Source of the DNA: Paraburkholderia elongata
GTDB taxonomy: Bacteria > Pseudomonadota > Gammaproteobacteria > Burkholderiales > Burkholderiaceae
Direction of reading: 5' to 3'
Length of the DNA: 64,000 bases
Assembly (NCBI RefSeq): GCF_013177735.1
Contig: NZ_WOEZ01000119.1
Span: forward strand, 22,485-86,484
The translations under genes were made by a program, and so were the position numbers. This document shows, one piece after another, positions 35,831-44,363 of the stretch; the stretch's first letter is position 1; each line of letters opens with the position of its first letter. The notes under the pieces were generated by a model. It saw only the letters and a program-made list of their open reading frames with translations. It was not told where the DNA came from and searched no databases.

Positions 35831-37267
35831 TCAAACCAGCGACGGCGCCTGCCGCTCCGCTTCTTCGTCCGCATCCGTGCCGCCGTTGGCGCTCGACGCG
35901 CGCCCGGCCGCCGGTTCCTGATGCAGCCGGTTCGCATGCATCAGGCGATACAGCGTGGCGCGCGAAATGCCGAGCTCGGCTGCGGCCTCGGACAATTTGT
36001 AGCCGTGCCGCTGTAACGCGTGCTCGATGGCGTCCTTTTCGGCCTTGCTGCGGATCTCCGCCAGCGTCACGGCCGGCCCGTTGTCGGCTTCCGGCAAGCC
36101 GAGGTCGCTCGCCGTGATAAAGCGCCCCTCGCTCATCACCACGGCACGGCGGACGCAGTTGATCAGCTCGCGCACGTTGCCCGGCCACGAATAGTTCGAC
36201 ATGGCGACAATCGCGTCGCTCGACAGCCCGCGCAATTTGCGCGCGCCATCCTGCCGGTACATGCTGAGCGCATAGTTGGCGAGCAGCTTGATGTCGCCGC
36301 CGCGCTCGCGCAACGGCGGCTCGACGAGCCGCAGCACGCACAGGCGGTGATACAGGTCGGCGCGGAAGCGGCCGTCTTCGACGGCTTTGTCCAGATCGAC
36401 GTGGGTCGCCGAAATCACCCGTACGTCGACGTTGATCGACCCACTGCCGCCCAGCCGTTCGATGGTGCCTTCCTGCAGGAAGCGCAGCAGCACCGCCTGG
36501 CACTCGTGCGGCATGTCGCCGATTTCATCCAGAAAGAGGGTGCCCTCGTTAGCGCTTTCGATCCGGCCGATCTTGCGTTGCAACGCGCCCGTAAAGGCGC
36601 CGCGCTCGTGGCCGAACAACTCGGCTTGCAGCAGGCTCGGCGGAATTGCCGCGCAATTGATCGCGACGAACGCCCGGCCGGCGCGCGGCGAGCGCTCATG
36701 AATCGCACGGGCGGTCAGTTCCTTGCCAGTGCCCGATTCGCCGGCGACGAAGACCGGCGCCTCGGTCACGCCGCATTTGTCGATGCGCCGGTACAACTGC
36801 TGCATGGCCTCGCATTGCCCAACCATACCGTGCTGGCCGAGCGAGGGTTCCGGTGCGACTGGCGGGTGCCGCAGGCTCGACAGCCCGTGTGCGTGGCCGA
36901 GCGCGAATACCAGCCGCTCGTTCAGCCACGGCCGCGTAACGAAATCGAAGCAATAGTCGAGGATGAAGCGGCTGACCAGTTCGTTTTCCGACTGGCCCGG
37001 CGCGATCTGCGCGACCCAATTGGTTTCGACGCGCCGCATGCAGGAGGCTAGCGCGGACAAATGGCGGGATGTGCAGTCACTGGGTAGTTCGACGAGGCCG
37101 ACCTTGATATTGCCGCGCTCGATCATGCGTTCAGCGATCGCCGTGCTCTTGGCATGCACCGCTTGCCAGCCCGATGCGGCGAGGAAACGGGTGAGATCCT
37201 GATCGGGCGAGTTCGACACGTATAGAACGGTGCGTTCGGTGTCGACAGGCGTGTAAGTGGTATTCAT
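35831..37267 (-). CDS. VpsR-like sigma-54-dependent activator with degenerate receiver domain
   Basis: 478-residue AAA+ enhancer-binding protein. Residues 1-130 resemble a response-regulator receiver but lack a clear phospho-acceptor Asp (KVGLVELPSD at the expected strand), as in VpsR/BerB-type proteins that bind a small signal such as cyclic-di-GMP. The central ATPase has Walker A GESGTGKE (176-183), GAFTGA (223-228) for sigma-54 contact, Walker B LFLDEIGDMP and the Arg-finger region DLYHRL. A Fis-type HTH (YKLSEAAAELGISRATLYRLM) closes it. A consensus sigma-54 promoter 710 bp upstream on the opposite strand is its obvious candidate target. Confidence 0.9.
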   Translation of the reverse strand: MNTTYTPVDTERTVLYVSNSPDQDLTRFLAASGWQAVHAKSTAIAERMIERGNIKVGLVELPSDCTSRHLSALASCMRRVETNWVAQIAPGQSENELVSRFILDYCFDFVTRPWLNERLVFALGHAHGLSSLRHPPVAPEPSLGQHGMVGQCEAMQQLYRRIDKCGVTEAPVFVAGESGTGKELTARAIHERSPRAGRAFVAINCAAIPPSLLQAELFGHERGAFTGALQRKIGRIESANEGTLFLDEIGDMPHECQAVLLRFLQEGTIERLGGSGSINVDVRVISATHVDLDKAVEDGRFRADLYHRLCVLRLVEPPLRERGGDIKLLANYALSMYRQDGARKLRGLSSDAIVAMSNYSWPGNVRELINCVRRAVVMSEGRFITASDLGLPEADNGPAVTLAEIRSKAEKDAIEHALQRHGYKLSEAAAELGISRATLYRLMHANRLHQEPAAGRASSANGGTDADEEAERQAPSLV

Positions 37268-37607
37268 GTAACCCCCGGATCGTTGCTGCTCTCAGAACTG
37301 CTGTTCGACGAACTGGACAGACCGGTAATGACACATTCACGGCAGCGGCAATGGCGGGGGCATGGAGCGGCGGTGTGAGCCGCGAGGTGCTGCACTTCGG
37401 ACAGGCAGCAGAACAGCGTTCAACGCTGAAACCGCCTGGCTATTTCATCCCCGAATCACAAAAGCCGTTTCTTACCTCGGTGGTCTGACACGAGCGCTCT
37501 ACGTGGCGCATTGCTTAACGATAAGCGAAAGCGCTTTCGAGCGCCATACAAACAAATCTGGATTCAGAAACGTTTTTCTCGTCGCGACGTGTCAGCCTGC
37601 CGTTCAA

Positions 37608-37629
37608 AAATAGCCGGTCAACCCCGGCT
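37608..37629 (-). terminator. Candidate minus-strand terminator
   Basis: On the minus strand AGCCGG, a 6-base loop, CCGGCT, then ATTTTTG. The stem is short (6 bp, all GC-rich) but is followed at once by the T run. It would stop leftward transcription before the activator gene. Confidence 0.5.
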
Positions 37630-37975
37630 GGGTGCGGTATGCCACACGGCGTTGCCGGCCGCATTGCGGTAATCGGGTGACGGATACCGCGCCGTCGAAT
37701 CGCCGTGTCTCACGCTTGCGACATATTGGGCAACTGCTGCGAAAGCTGCTTCGTGGCCCGAAGCATCGGCATATTTGACCGGGCCACGCCGCAAAGTGCG
37801 GCCGGACGTGGTCCGATCAGGCGTGCACCCAATCGTGCAAACGCATAGATCCTTCCGCAATGCCTTAGAGGGTGAACCCACCGCGTGTCGAATTCGAATC
37901 AAGTGTGACATGAGGCAGGATCCGGCGCGGTACGTTGCAGCGAAAATCACCTTGCAGCAAGGGATTGAAGGTGCA

Positions 37976-37991
37976 TGGCACGGCCATTGCA
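37976..37991 (+). promoter_or_regulatory. Consensus sigma-54 promoter
   Basis: TGGCACG, four bases (GCCA), TTGCA: an exact match to the RpoN -24/-12 consensus, with ten bases between GG and GC. The predicted start is near 38002. The next rightward genes are the small protein at 38501 and the CpaE-like ATPase at 38851. Confidence 0.8.
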
Positions 37992-38159
37992 TTAGGAGCT
38001 TCAAAAGCGAATGCGTTGCCGCCTGGTTCCTGAGGCACGGGGAAGCAGCAGCCGGAGCCCGGCGGCAAACATGGTCTTCGTAAGCGCGGCCGGGGAAGCC
38101 AATGTGTCTTACGGGGGTGCGGCGGGGCCACTGAAAAACGGATGTCAAAAAAAACGGAA

Positions 38160-38190
38160 CGAATGACCGATACGAAGCATCGGTCATTCG
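38160..38190. repeat. Perfect inverted repeat, 12-bp arms
   Basis: CGAATGACCGAT and its exact complement are separated by seven bases (ACGAAGC). On the minus strand the stem is followed by TTCCG and then eight T residues, so it may terminate leftward transcripts; on the plus strand it would lie in the leader made from the sigma-54 promoter. Confidence 0.7.
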
Positions 38191-38412
38191 TCACCGGACG
38201 ACGTGAAGCACTGACCTCGCCACTTTTTCCGTCAAATTGGGCGGACTCGAAGTCGACGGCAGAAATGGATGGCAATAACGACAGGCACCGCGTTCGAGCA
38301 ATTCGCGAGCGCGCGACGCACAGAACAGGGAAGGGGCAGCGCACGGTCGGGACCGGCCGGCGCGACGAAGCGGGGAGGAATGGCCTGAGTCTCCATAGAG
38401 GGACACACTACG

Positions 38413-38461
38413 AGGTGAACCGGGCGCCGTGCCCGCGCACTAACGCGGGCACGGCTCACCT
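38413..38461. repeat. GC-rich leader hairpin
   Basis: GCCGTGCCCGCG (38426-38437) and CGCGGGCACGGC (38444-38455) form a perfect 12-bp stem with a CACTAA loop, extended after an internal bulge by AGGTGA/TCACCT. No T run follows on the plus strand. It ends 40 bp before the first gene of the cpaE transcript. Confidence 0.65.
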
Positions 38462-38500
38462 GGATGCGGCCTTGAAATGACTCATCATTTGGGGGTTGTC

Positions 38501-38788
38501 ATGAAAACGATCAGCAAGCCAGTCGCATTGCGGCTGGACCACCACACCACGGCACACGGCGCCGGTCTCACCTATCAACGTCACTTTGCGCGGCAGCGAC
38601 CCTTGTTCGCCGCGCCGTCGGCTGATCTGCTCACGCTGGTGATCGCCGAGGCGATGAAACGCAAGGCTCAGGCGGAGATTCAACGCGACGTGTTGCGCGA
38701 GACGATCTATGAGATCCCGGTTTCGCCCGAACGAGGCCGCGATCGGACTGCGGACATCTACCGATCCGATCCCGACGAATACACCTGA
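38501..38788 (+). CDS. Small uncharacterised protein preceding the CpaE-like ATPase
   Basis: 95 residues from the ATG at 38501, which has GGGGG six bases upstream; an in-frame ATG at 38477 is less well placed. The sequence is polar with no signal peptide or membrane segment; the middle (SADLLTLVIAEAMKRKAQAEIQRDVLRETIYEI) should be a long helix. I do not recognise the family. It lies 62 bp before the CpaE-like gene on the same strand, downstream of the sigma-54 promoter and both hairpins, so it probably shares that transcript and may work with the ATPase. Confidence 0.6.
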   Translation: MKTISKPVALRLDHHTTAHGAGLTYQRHFARQRPLFAAPSADLLTLVIAEAMKRKAQAEIQRDVLRETIYEIPVSPERGRDRTADIYRSDPDEYT

Positions 38789-38850
38789 ACGTCGACTGTT
38801 ATTGACGCGGCCTTTCCTACTGGAAGGCTTCAGTCCGGCGGAGACGCGAC

Positions 38851-40056
38851 ATGATCGACATATTCCTGATTTCGTCCAGCGCGGAGCGCGCGCCGCATAT
38901 CGTCGCGCGCCTCGAAGAAAGCGGCGTGGTGTATCGCCTGCGCACCGCTTACGGCACGGTGCGGCAACTGCGCATGCATGCCCGCGCAATCCGGCGTGCC
39001 GATCTGCTGATCGTCGACGATGTCGATCTGAGCGCACGCGAACTGGGCGGCATCGAGGAGGCTCTGGCCTGCTCGCCTGCCTTGCATTGCATGCTGGTCA
39101 CGCCGACACCGTCCAATGCCTTGCTGACCGCGGCGATGCGCGTCGGCGTGCGGCACGTGCTGTCGTGGCCGCTGGATGCGTATGAGATCGCGGCCGCGCT
39201 CACGCATATCGCCACGAAGAAAAGTGCGGCCGTGCGCCGTGATGGGCGGGTCGTCTCGCTGGCATCGTGCAAGGGCGGCAGCGGCACGACGCTGATCGCC
39301 GTGAATCTCGCCTGGTCGCTGGCCGCGCTGCATACCAGGCGCGTGCTGCTGATCGATCTCAGCCAGCAATTCGCCGACGCGAGCCTACTCATGGCCGACG
39401 AGCCGCCCCCCGCGACGCTCGCCGATCTGTGCTCGCAGATTGATCGACTCGACGCCGCTTTGCTGGACTCCTGCGTGATGCACGTCCACGCGAACCTCGA
39501 CGTGCTGGCGGGGGCCGGCGACCCGCTCAAGGCAGCCGAGATACTGCCCGGGCAACTGGCGCAAATCCTCACGCTGGCGCGCGAACGGTACGACGCAGTG
39601 CTGATCGACATCGGCCAAAGCCTCAATCCGCTGACGATCCATGCACTCGATCGCAGCGATGCAATCTGCATGGTGGTGCGGCAAAACCCGCTTTACCTGC
39701 ACGGCGGCCGGCGGATGCTCGATATTTTCAAGGAACTGGGCTATCCGCCCAGCAAAGTGCGGCTCGTGGTGAATCAATACGACAAGAACGCGTGCATCAA
39801 CCTGCCGAAGCTCGAACAGACCCTCGGCGCGAAGGTCGCGCACCAGCTTCCGCGTGACGAAAAGCAGGTCAACGAGGCGCTCAACCGCGGCGTGCCGCTC
39901 GTCACCTCCGCCCGCGACAGCGCGCTGGCGCACGGCATCTGCCTGCTCGCCGACATGCTGTGGCCGGCGGGCATCGCCGAGCCCCGCAAAGGGATGTTCG
40001 GCCGTCTGTTTGCTACGCGGCCGAACGTGCCGCGGCAACTGAAGCCGGGGCACTGA
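38851..40056 (+). CDS. CpaE/TadZ-like ATPase, orphan
   Basis: 401 residues. The first 130 form a degenerate receiver-like domain (IDIFLISSSAERAPHIVARLEE...LLIVDDVDL...VLSWPLDAYEIAAAL), followed by a ParA/MinD-type ATPase with the deviant Walker A CKGGSGTTLIAVNLAW, the switch segment YDAVLIDIGQSLN and VVNQYDKNA. This is the layout of CpaE/TadZ, which positions the Tad (Flp) pilus machine at a cell pole. No flp, cpaB, cpaC, cpaF or tadBC gene is present nearby, so it is an orphan here. Its position behind a sigma-54 promoter and a VpsR-like activator suggests link to surface or biofilm behaviour; that is inference. Confidence 0.85.
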   Translation: MIDIFLISSSAERAPHIVARLEESGVVYRLRTAYGTVRQLRMHARAIRRADLLIVDDVDLSARELGGIEEALACSPALHCMLVTPTPSNALLTAAMRVGVRHVLSWPLDAYEIAAALTHIATKKSAAVRRDGRVVSLASCKGGSGTTLIAVNLAWSLAALHTRRVLLIDLSQQFADASLLMADEPPPATLADLCSQIDRLDAALLDSCVMHVHANLDVLAGAGDPLKAAEILPGQLAQILTLARERYDAVLIDIGQSLNPLTIHALDRSDAICMVVRQNPLYLHGGRRMLDIFKELGYPPSKVRLVVNQYDKNACINLPKLEQTLGAKVAHQLPRDEKQVNEALNRGVPLVTSARDSALAHGICLLADMLWPAGIAEPRKGMFGRLFATRPNVPRQLKPGH

Positions 40057-40218
40057 GCCAATCCGATCGCCGAGAGTCGCGCGCCGGAATTGAATTCGGG
40101 CGCGCGTGGCATGATATGGACATCCGGCTGGTGTGGCTGCTACGCTGCGACACTGACGGATTGGAATCCTTCATGCAGCGGGCTCGAAAAATAATTCGCA
40201 TATCGAAATGAGTATGCC

Positions 40219-40965
40219 ATGACAAAGACCACATCCTCGCGGGAATTCGATAGTGAGGGCCGTCTCCCGGATGCCGCGATCGGCGAACCGGCGGGCGCGG
40301 CGCCCCGCGCCGACGGTAGCGACGGTGGAGACAACGCGATGCCGGCTGGCGGCATGCGCGAGGCGTCCGTCGAAATCCTCGCACGCGTCGCCGCGGGGCT
40401 CATGTTGAGCATCTTTACTTACGCGGCGGTCAAGCAATGGCTCGCGGCGCCCACACGCGTCACCTTGTTGCTGCTCGTGGTGAGCGCGTTCATGACCTTG
40501 GGCCTGGCGTTATTTTCGCGGGTGCCCATCAAACGTGACTGGACACCTTTTGCTTTCATCTGCTCGGTGGGCGGGACGTTCTATTTTCTAGCCGTGCGGC
40601 TTTCGCCCGGAGCCCAGCTCATTCCAGAACTGGCCGGCGCGTCGTTGCAGCTGCTGGGGATTTTCTGGCAACTGTTCGCGAAGGTGTCGCTGCGAAGGTC
40701 CTTCGGTATTTTGCCCGCCAATCGCGGAGTGGTTTCTCGCGGGGCTTACCAGTTCGTGCGCCACCCTATGTACCTGGGGTATTTCCTTACGGACCTCGGT
40801 TTTTTGCTGGCGAACTTCGGGATTCAGAACGTGATTGTTTACGGATGCCAGTTTGCGTTGCAGGTTGGGCGCATTGTGCGGGAGGAGCGGCTCCTGTCCG
40901 ATGACGAGCGGTATCGGGCTTACAGGGGTAAGGTGCGGTTCCGGGTGATTCCGGGCGTGTTTTGA
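40219..40965 (+). CDS. Membrane methyltransferase-like protein (ICMT/PEMT family)
   Basis: 248-residue inner membrane protein. After a 45-residue polar N-terminus come about five hydrophobic segments and the family signature GAYQFVRHPMYLGYFLTDLGFLL followed by EERLLSDDERYRAYRGKVRFRVIPGVF, as in isoprenylcysteine/phospholipid methyltransferase-like proteins. The RHPMY and EE residues line the S-adenosylmethionine pocket in that family. The acceptor is unknown. The gene sits alone between cpaE and the phosphoribosyltransferase gene. Confidence 0.82.
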   Translation: MTKTTSSREFDSEGRLPDAAIGEPAGAAPRADGSDGGDNAMPAGGMREASVEILARVAAGLMLSIFTYAAVKQWLAAPTRVTLLLLVVSAFMTLGLALFSRVPIKRDWTPFAFICSVGGTFYFLAVRLSPGAQLIPELAGASLQLLGIFWQLFAKVSLRRSFGILPANRGVVSRGAYQFVRHPMYLGYFLTDLGFLLANFGIQNVIVYGCQFALQVGRIVREERLLSDDERYRAYRGKVRFRVIPGVF

Positions 40966-41058
40966 GGGTGTATGGTGTCGAAGTAAGCGGCAATAAACGG
41001 CAAGATCGCCAGCCCGCCTGATTACCCTTGAGAGAGCCGCACGAGCGCAGCATCATCC

Positions 41059-42501
41059 ATGCAAAACGATATAAACCCGTTTAACGACATGGCGTCGATC
41101 CTGTCCAATCCGATCCTCAACACGGATTCGTACAAGGCGTCGCACTATCTGCAATATCCGCCCGAAGCGTCGGCGATGTTTTCATACATCGAGTCGCGCG
41201 GCGGACGCTATGACCGCACGCTGTTCTTCGGCCTTCAGATGCTGATCAAGGAGTATCTGTGCCGCCCCATTGCCGCTGAGATGATCGACCAGGCGAAGGC
41301 GTTTTTCACGGCGCATGGCGAACCGTTCAACGAAGCGGGCTGGCGTTACATCGTCGAGCACTATGACGGCTATCTGCCGGTGCGGATTCGCGCGGTGCCG
41401 GAGGGCTCGGTCGTGCCCACGCACAACGTACTGGTCACGGTCGAATGCGACGATCCACAGGTGTTCTGGCTGGCCTCGTATCTGGAAACGATGCTGATGC
41501 GCGTGTGGTATCCGATTACGGTCGCGACGCAAAGCTGGCATCTGCGCAAAACGATCCGCGCCTATCTGGAGAAGAGTAGCGACGACCTCACGCAACTACC
41601 GTTCAAGCTGCACGATTTCGGTGCGCGCGGCGTGTCGAGTGCGGAGTCGGCGGCGATCGGCGGCTCGGCGCATCTTGTCAGTTTCATGGGCTCGGATACG
41701 GTGCTCGGCGTAGTTGCCGCAAACCACTACTACAACGAACCGATGGCGGCGTTTTCCGTGCCGGCCGCGGAGCACAGCACGATCACGTCCTGGGGACGCG
41801 AGCGTGAAGCCGACGCGTTCCGCAACATGATCGCGAAGTTCGGCAAGCCGGGGGCGATCGTTTCGGTGGTGTCCGATTCCTACGACCTGTTTGCCGCGCT
41901 CAAGGTATGGGGCACCGAGTTGAAGCAGGCGGTGCTCGATTCTGGCGGCACGCTGGTGATCCGGCCTGATTCCGGCGATCCGCTGACAATTGTTCTGCAG
42001 ACCATGCGGGCGCTCGAGGCGTCGTTCGGTTCGACGGTGAACGGCAAGGGGCGGCGCGTACTCAATAAGGTGCGCGTGATTCAGGGCGACGGCGTGAATC
42101 CGGATTCGATCGAGGCAATCCTTGCGGGCATGGATGAGGCCGGCTTTGCAGCGGACAACATTGTCTTCGGCATGGGCGGTGCGTTGCTGCAGCAGATCAA
42201 CCGCGATACGCAGCGCTTCGCCATGAAGTGTTCGGCCATCCGGCTCGGGGATGAATGGCACGACGTTCACAAGGACCCGGTCACGGATGCCGGCAAGCGG
42301 TCGATGAAAGGGCGGCTTACGTTGCTGGTGAATCGTCACACAGGCGAGTATCGGACAGTGACGCTGCCGGTGGTGTGGGATGACCGCACCGTTGAAGAGG
42401 ATTGGCACGAGGCGCTCGTCACTGTTTTTGAATCTGGAAAATTGCTCGTGGATATGGCGTTTGCCGAAGTCAGGGAGCGGGCTCACGCGGGTGAGGGTTA
42501 G
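41059..42501 (+). CDS. nadV: Nicotinamide phosphoribosyltransferase
   Basis: 480-residue NAMPT-type enzyme that makes nicotinamide mononucleotide from nicotinamide and PRPP, the first step of NAD salvage without deamidation. Visible landmarks are NTDSYKASHYLQYP, SYIESRGGRYDRTLFFGLQ, KLHDFGARGVSSAESAAIGG (phosphoribosyl site), the nicotinamide pocket IRPDSGDP, and GMGGALLQQINRDTQRFAMKCSA. Length fits NAMPT rather than the shorter nicotinate enzyme. An alternative ATG at 41089 would drop ten residues. The usual bacterial partners (PnuC transporter, NUDIX regulator, NMN adenylyltransferase) are absent nearby. Confidence 0.9.
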   Translation: MQNDINPFNDMASILSNPILNTDSYKASHYLQYPPEASAMFSYIESRGGRYDRTLFFGLQMLIKEYLCRPIAAEMIDQAKAFFTAHGEPFNEAGWRYIVEHYDGYLPVRIRAVPEGSVVPTHNVLVTVECDDPQVFWLASYLETMLMRVWYPITVATQSWHLRKTIRAYLEKSSDDLTQLPFKLHDFGARGVSSAESAAIGGSAHLVSFMGSDTVLGVVAANHYYNEPMAAFSVPAAEHSTITSWGREREADAFRNMIAKFGKPGAIVSVVSDSYDLFAALKVWGTELKQAVLDSGGTLVIRPDSGDPLTIVLQTMRALEASFGSTVNGKGRRVLNKVRVIQGDGVNPDSIEAILAGMDEAGFAADNIVFGMGGALLQQINRDTQRFAMKCSAIRLGDEWHDVHKDPVTDAGKRSMKGRLTLLVNRHTGEYRTVTLPVVWDDRTVEEDWHEALVTVFESGKLLVDMAFAEVRERAHAGEG

Positions 42502-42508
42502 GCGGGTG

Positions 42509-44362
42509 TCAGCTCACATTCCAGACCGACACGCCGGAACCATCAACATCAATCCGGCAAGGGCTTCCTTCCCGCAGCAGGCTATCTTCATTCGCGATAT
42601 CGAACCGCACCCCCGCGATATTCAGGCGGACATACCGCTCACCGCGCCGTAACTCGACCGCTTCGACCACGCCGGCATAAGTGCCATCGGGCGAAATAAC
42701 CACGGCTTGGGAAGATATGCGCCACATCACCCGTTGCCCGGCGGGAATGGCCAAGCCGCAATCGCCCGTTGCGATCGCCAACCCATTGCCAATCTCGACT
42801 TGACCAGACGCCGTCATCAAACCTTCGCCGACGTTGTGCAAGCCGAGTAGCTCGGCAACCCGCATTGAAGCGGGTCGTTCGAATACCCTATCGATGGACC
42901 CCGCCTGCAGTACTCGCCCCTGTTCGACAACCAGGACCTCGTCCGCGAGCAGCGCCGCCTCGTCGGGATCGTGCGTGACGATGATCGTCACGGCCGCAAT
43001 CTCTCGCTGCAACGCGCGCAGCGACTGCTGCAAACGACGCCGCCGCGGCGTATCGAGCGCTGCGAACGGCTCATCGAACAGCAGCAATTCGCTATGACGC
43101 GTGAGCGCTCGCGCCAGCGCCACACGTTGCCGCTGACCGAACGACAATTGATGCGGCAAGCGCCCGATCAATTGCGCCAAGCCGAGATGATCGAGCCAGT
43201 AACGTGCGCTGGCTGCGTCGGCGTCGACGGGAAACGCGAGTTGCTGCGCGACCGTCATATGCGGAAACAAACCGTAGTCTTGCGGCATATAGCCGATCTG
43301 GCGGCGCTCGGGCGGCAGTGGGCTCAAGTCAGTTGCGCCGAGCCGGACGGAACAGGATGCGTTGGATTCGAGCCCTGCAATCAGACGCAATGCCAGGGAT
43401 TTGCCGGAGCCCGACGGACCGATGATCGCAAGCCGCCGCGTCGCCGGCGTCCACGCTATGTCGAGCTCGAACGCGCCCAATCGGCGCTGCAAATGAAAGG
43501 CGAGACGACGATTGGAGGTCTCGCCCCGGCTCGCCGTTAGGTCCGTGCCGGGCTCCAGTGCGTCGTCGCCGTTTTCGGTTTGTTCGAGCGCGGTTTTCTG
43601 CCGAAGGCTATAAATCGACAGCGCCGCGCAGACAATCGCAATCGCGAGCGTCGGCAGAAGCAGGGGCATCATCGCCGGCAGGCCCTGGCCACCGAATACG
43701 ACGTACGTGTACACCGGCAGCGAATACGGGTGATAGGCCACCATCACTGTCGCGCCGAATTCGCCGAAGGCGCGCAACCACGCGAGCGCGAGCCCCGCGC
43801 GAATCGCCGGCCACGCGACCGGCAACATCACGCGGAAGAAGCGGCTGCTTGCATGGTGACCGAGCGTCGCGGCCACGTCGTCGAGCACGGGGTCCACGGC
43901 GGCGAACGCCGATTTCGCAGCGATGATCAGGAAGGGCGCAGCCACGAAGATTTCCGCGAGCACGATGCCGGCAAACGAATCCGTCAGCGCCCCGCTAGTG
44001 AAACGGCCAACCCAGCTATACGGGCCGAGCAGAAACAGCAGCAGCACGCCGCTCGTGAGTGGCGGCAAGGCAAGCGGCAACTGCACAACGAAGCCGAGCA
44101 GCGCCATCTTGCGCGAGTTCGAACGCGCCAGAAAATAGCCGAGCGGCACGCCGCCCAGCAGAATCACGAACGAGGCCACGCTGGCGCTTGCCGCCGATAC
44201 GCCGACCGCCGACCACACCGCCCGCCAGTCGACGTTCGGCCAGTCGGCCGCGCCGAGTTGCGGCACGCTCGCGATAAACGGGGCGCACAGATAGACGGCA
44301 AGCAGCGCCGCCAGCCACAGTAGCGGTCGCGCGGCGGAACGGTTCACCGCCTGTTTCACCAC
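42509..44362 (-). CDS. Fused molybdate/tungstate ABC permease and ATPase (ModB-ModC fusion)
   Basis: 617 residues joining two proteins that are normally separate. Residues 1-265 are a ModB/CysT-type permease with about six membrane helices and the EAA-like loop DDVAATLGHHASSRFFRVMLPVAWPAIRAGLALAW. A 40-residue polar linker leads to an ATPase with Walker A GPSGSGKS, Q-loop MPQDYG, signature LSFGQRQRVALARAL, Walker B LLLFDEPFAALD and the switch His in VTHDPDEA. A C-terminal TOBE-like portion probably binds oxyanion. It lies 1 bp after the binding-protein gene, so they form one operon. Specificity for molybdate or tungstate is inferred from the neighbours. Confidence 0.88.
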   Translation of the reverse strand: MVKQAVNRSAARPLLWLAALLAVYLCAPFIASVPQLGAADWPNVDWRAVWSAVGVSAASASVASFVILLGGVPLGYFLARSNSRKMALLGFVVQLPLALPPLTSGVLLLFLLGPYSWVGRFTSGALTDSFAGIVLAEIFVAAPFLIIAAKSAFAAVDPVLDDVAATLGHHASSRFFRVMLPVAWPAIRAGLALAWLRAFGEFGATVMVAYHPYSLPVYTYVVFGGQGLPAMMPLLLPTLAIAIVCAALSIYSLRQKTALEQTENGDDALEPGTDLTASRGETSNRRLAFHLQRRLGAFELDIAWTPATRRLAIIGPSGSGKSLALRLIAGLESNASCSVRLGATDLSPLPPERRQIGYMPQDYGLFPHMTVAQQLAFPVDADAASARYWLDHLGLAQLIGRLPHQLSFGQRQRVALARALTRHSELLLFDEPFAALDTPRRRRLQQSLRALQREIAAVTIIVTHDPDEAALLADEVLVVEQGRVLQAGSIDRVFERPASMRVAELLGLHNVGEGLMTASGQVEIGNGLAIATGDCGLAIPAGQRVMWRISSQAVVISPDGTYAGVVEAVELRRGERYVRLNIAGVRFDIANEDSLLREGSPCRIDVDGSGVSVWNVS

Positions 44363-44363
44363 C

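Larger units (their letters stand above)
37268..38500. other. 1.2-kb regulatory region between the sigma-54 activator and the cpaE operon
   Basis: No confidently coding ORF. It contains a minus-strand terminator-like hairpin at 37612-37629, a consensus sigma-54 promoter at 37976 pointing right, a perfect 12-bp-arm hairpin at 38160-38190, and a longer GC-rich hairpin at 38413-38461, giving a structured leader of about 500 nt before the first gene at 38501. A minus-strand frame at 37618-38187 ends inside the terminator-like hairpin, but its Cys/Arg/Ser-rich N-terminal half argues against a gene; only its last 60 codons look protein-like. Confidence 0.6.

Noticed and set aside
37501..37520. TGGCGCA followed by TTGCTT as another sigma-54 promoter
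   Set aside because: Only six bases separate GG and GC; the required spacing is ten.
38142..38480. 112-codon plus-strand frame in the cpaE leader
   Set aside because: Arg/Thr-rich, overlaps both perfect hairpins and has no ribosome site; the hairpins explain the sequence better.
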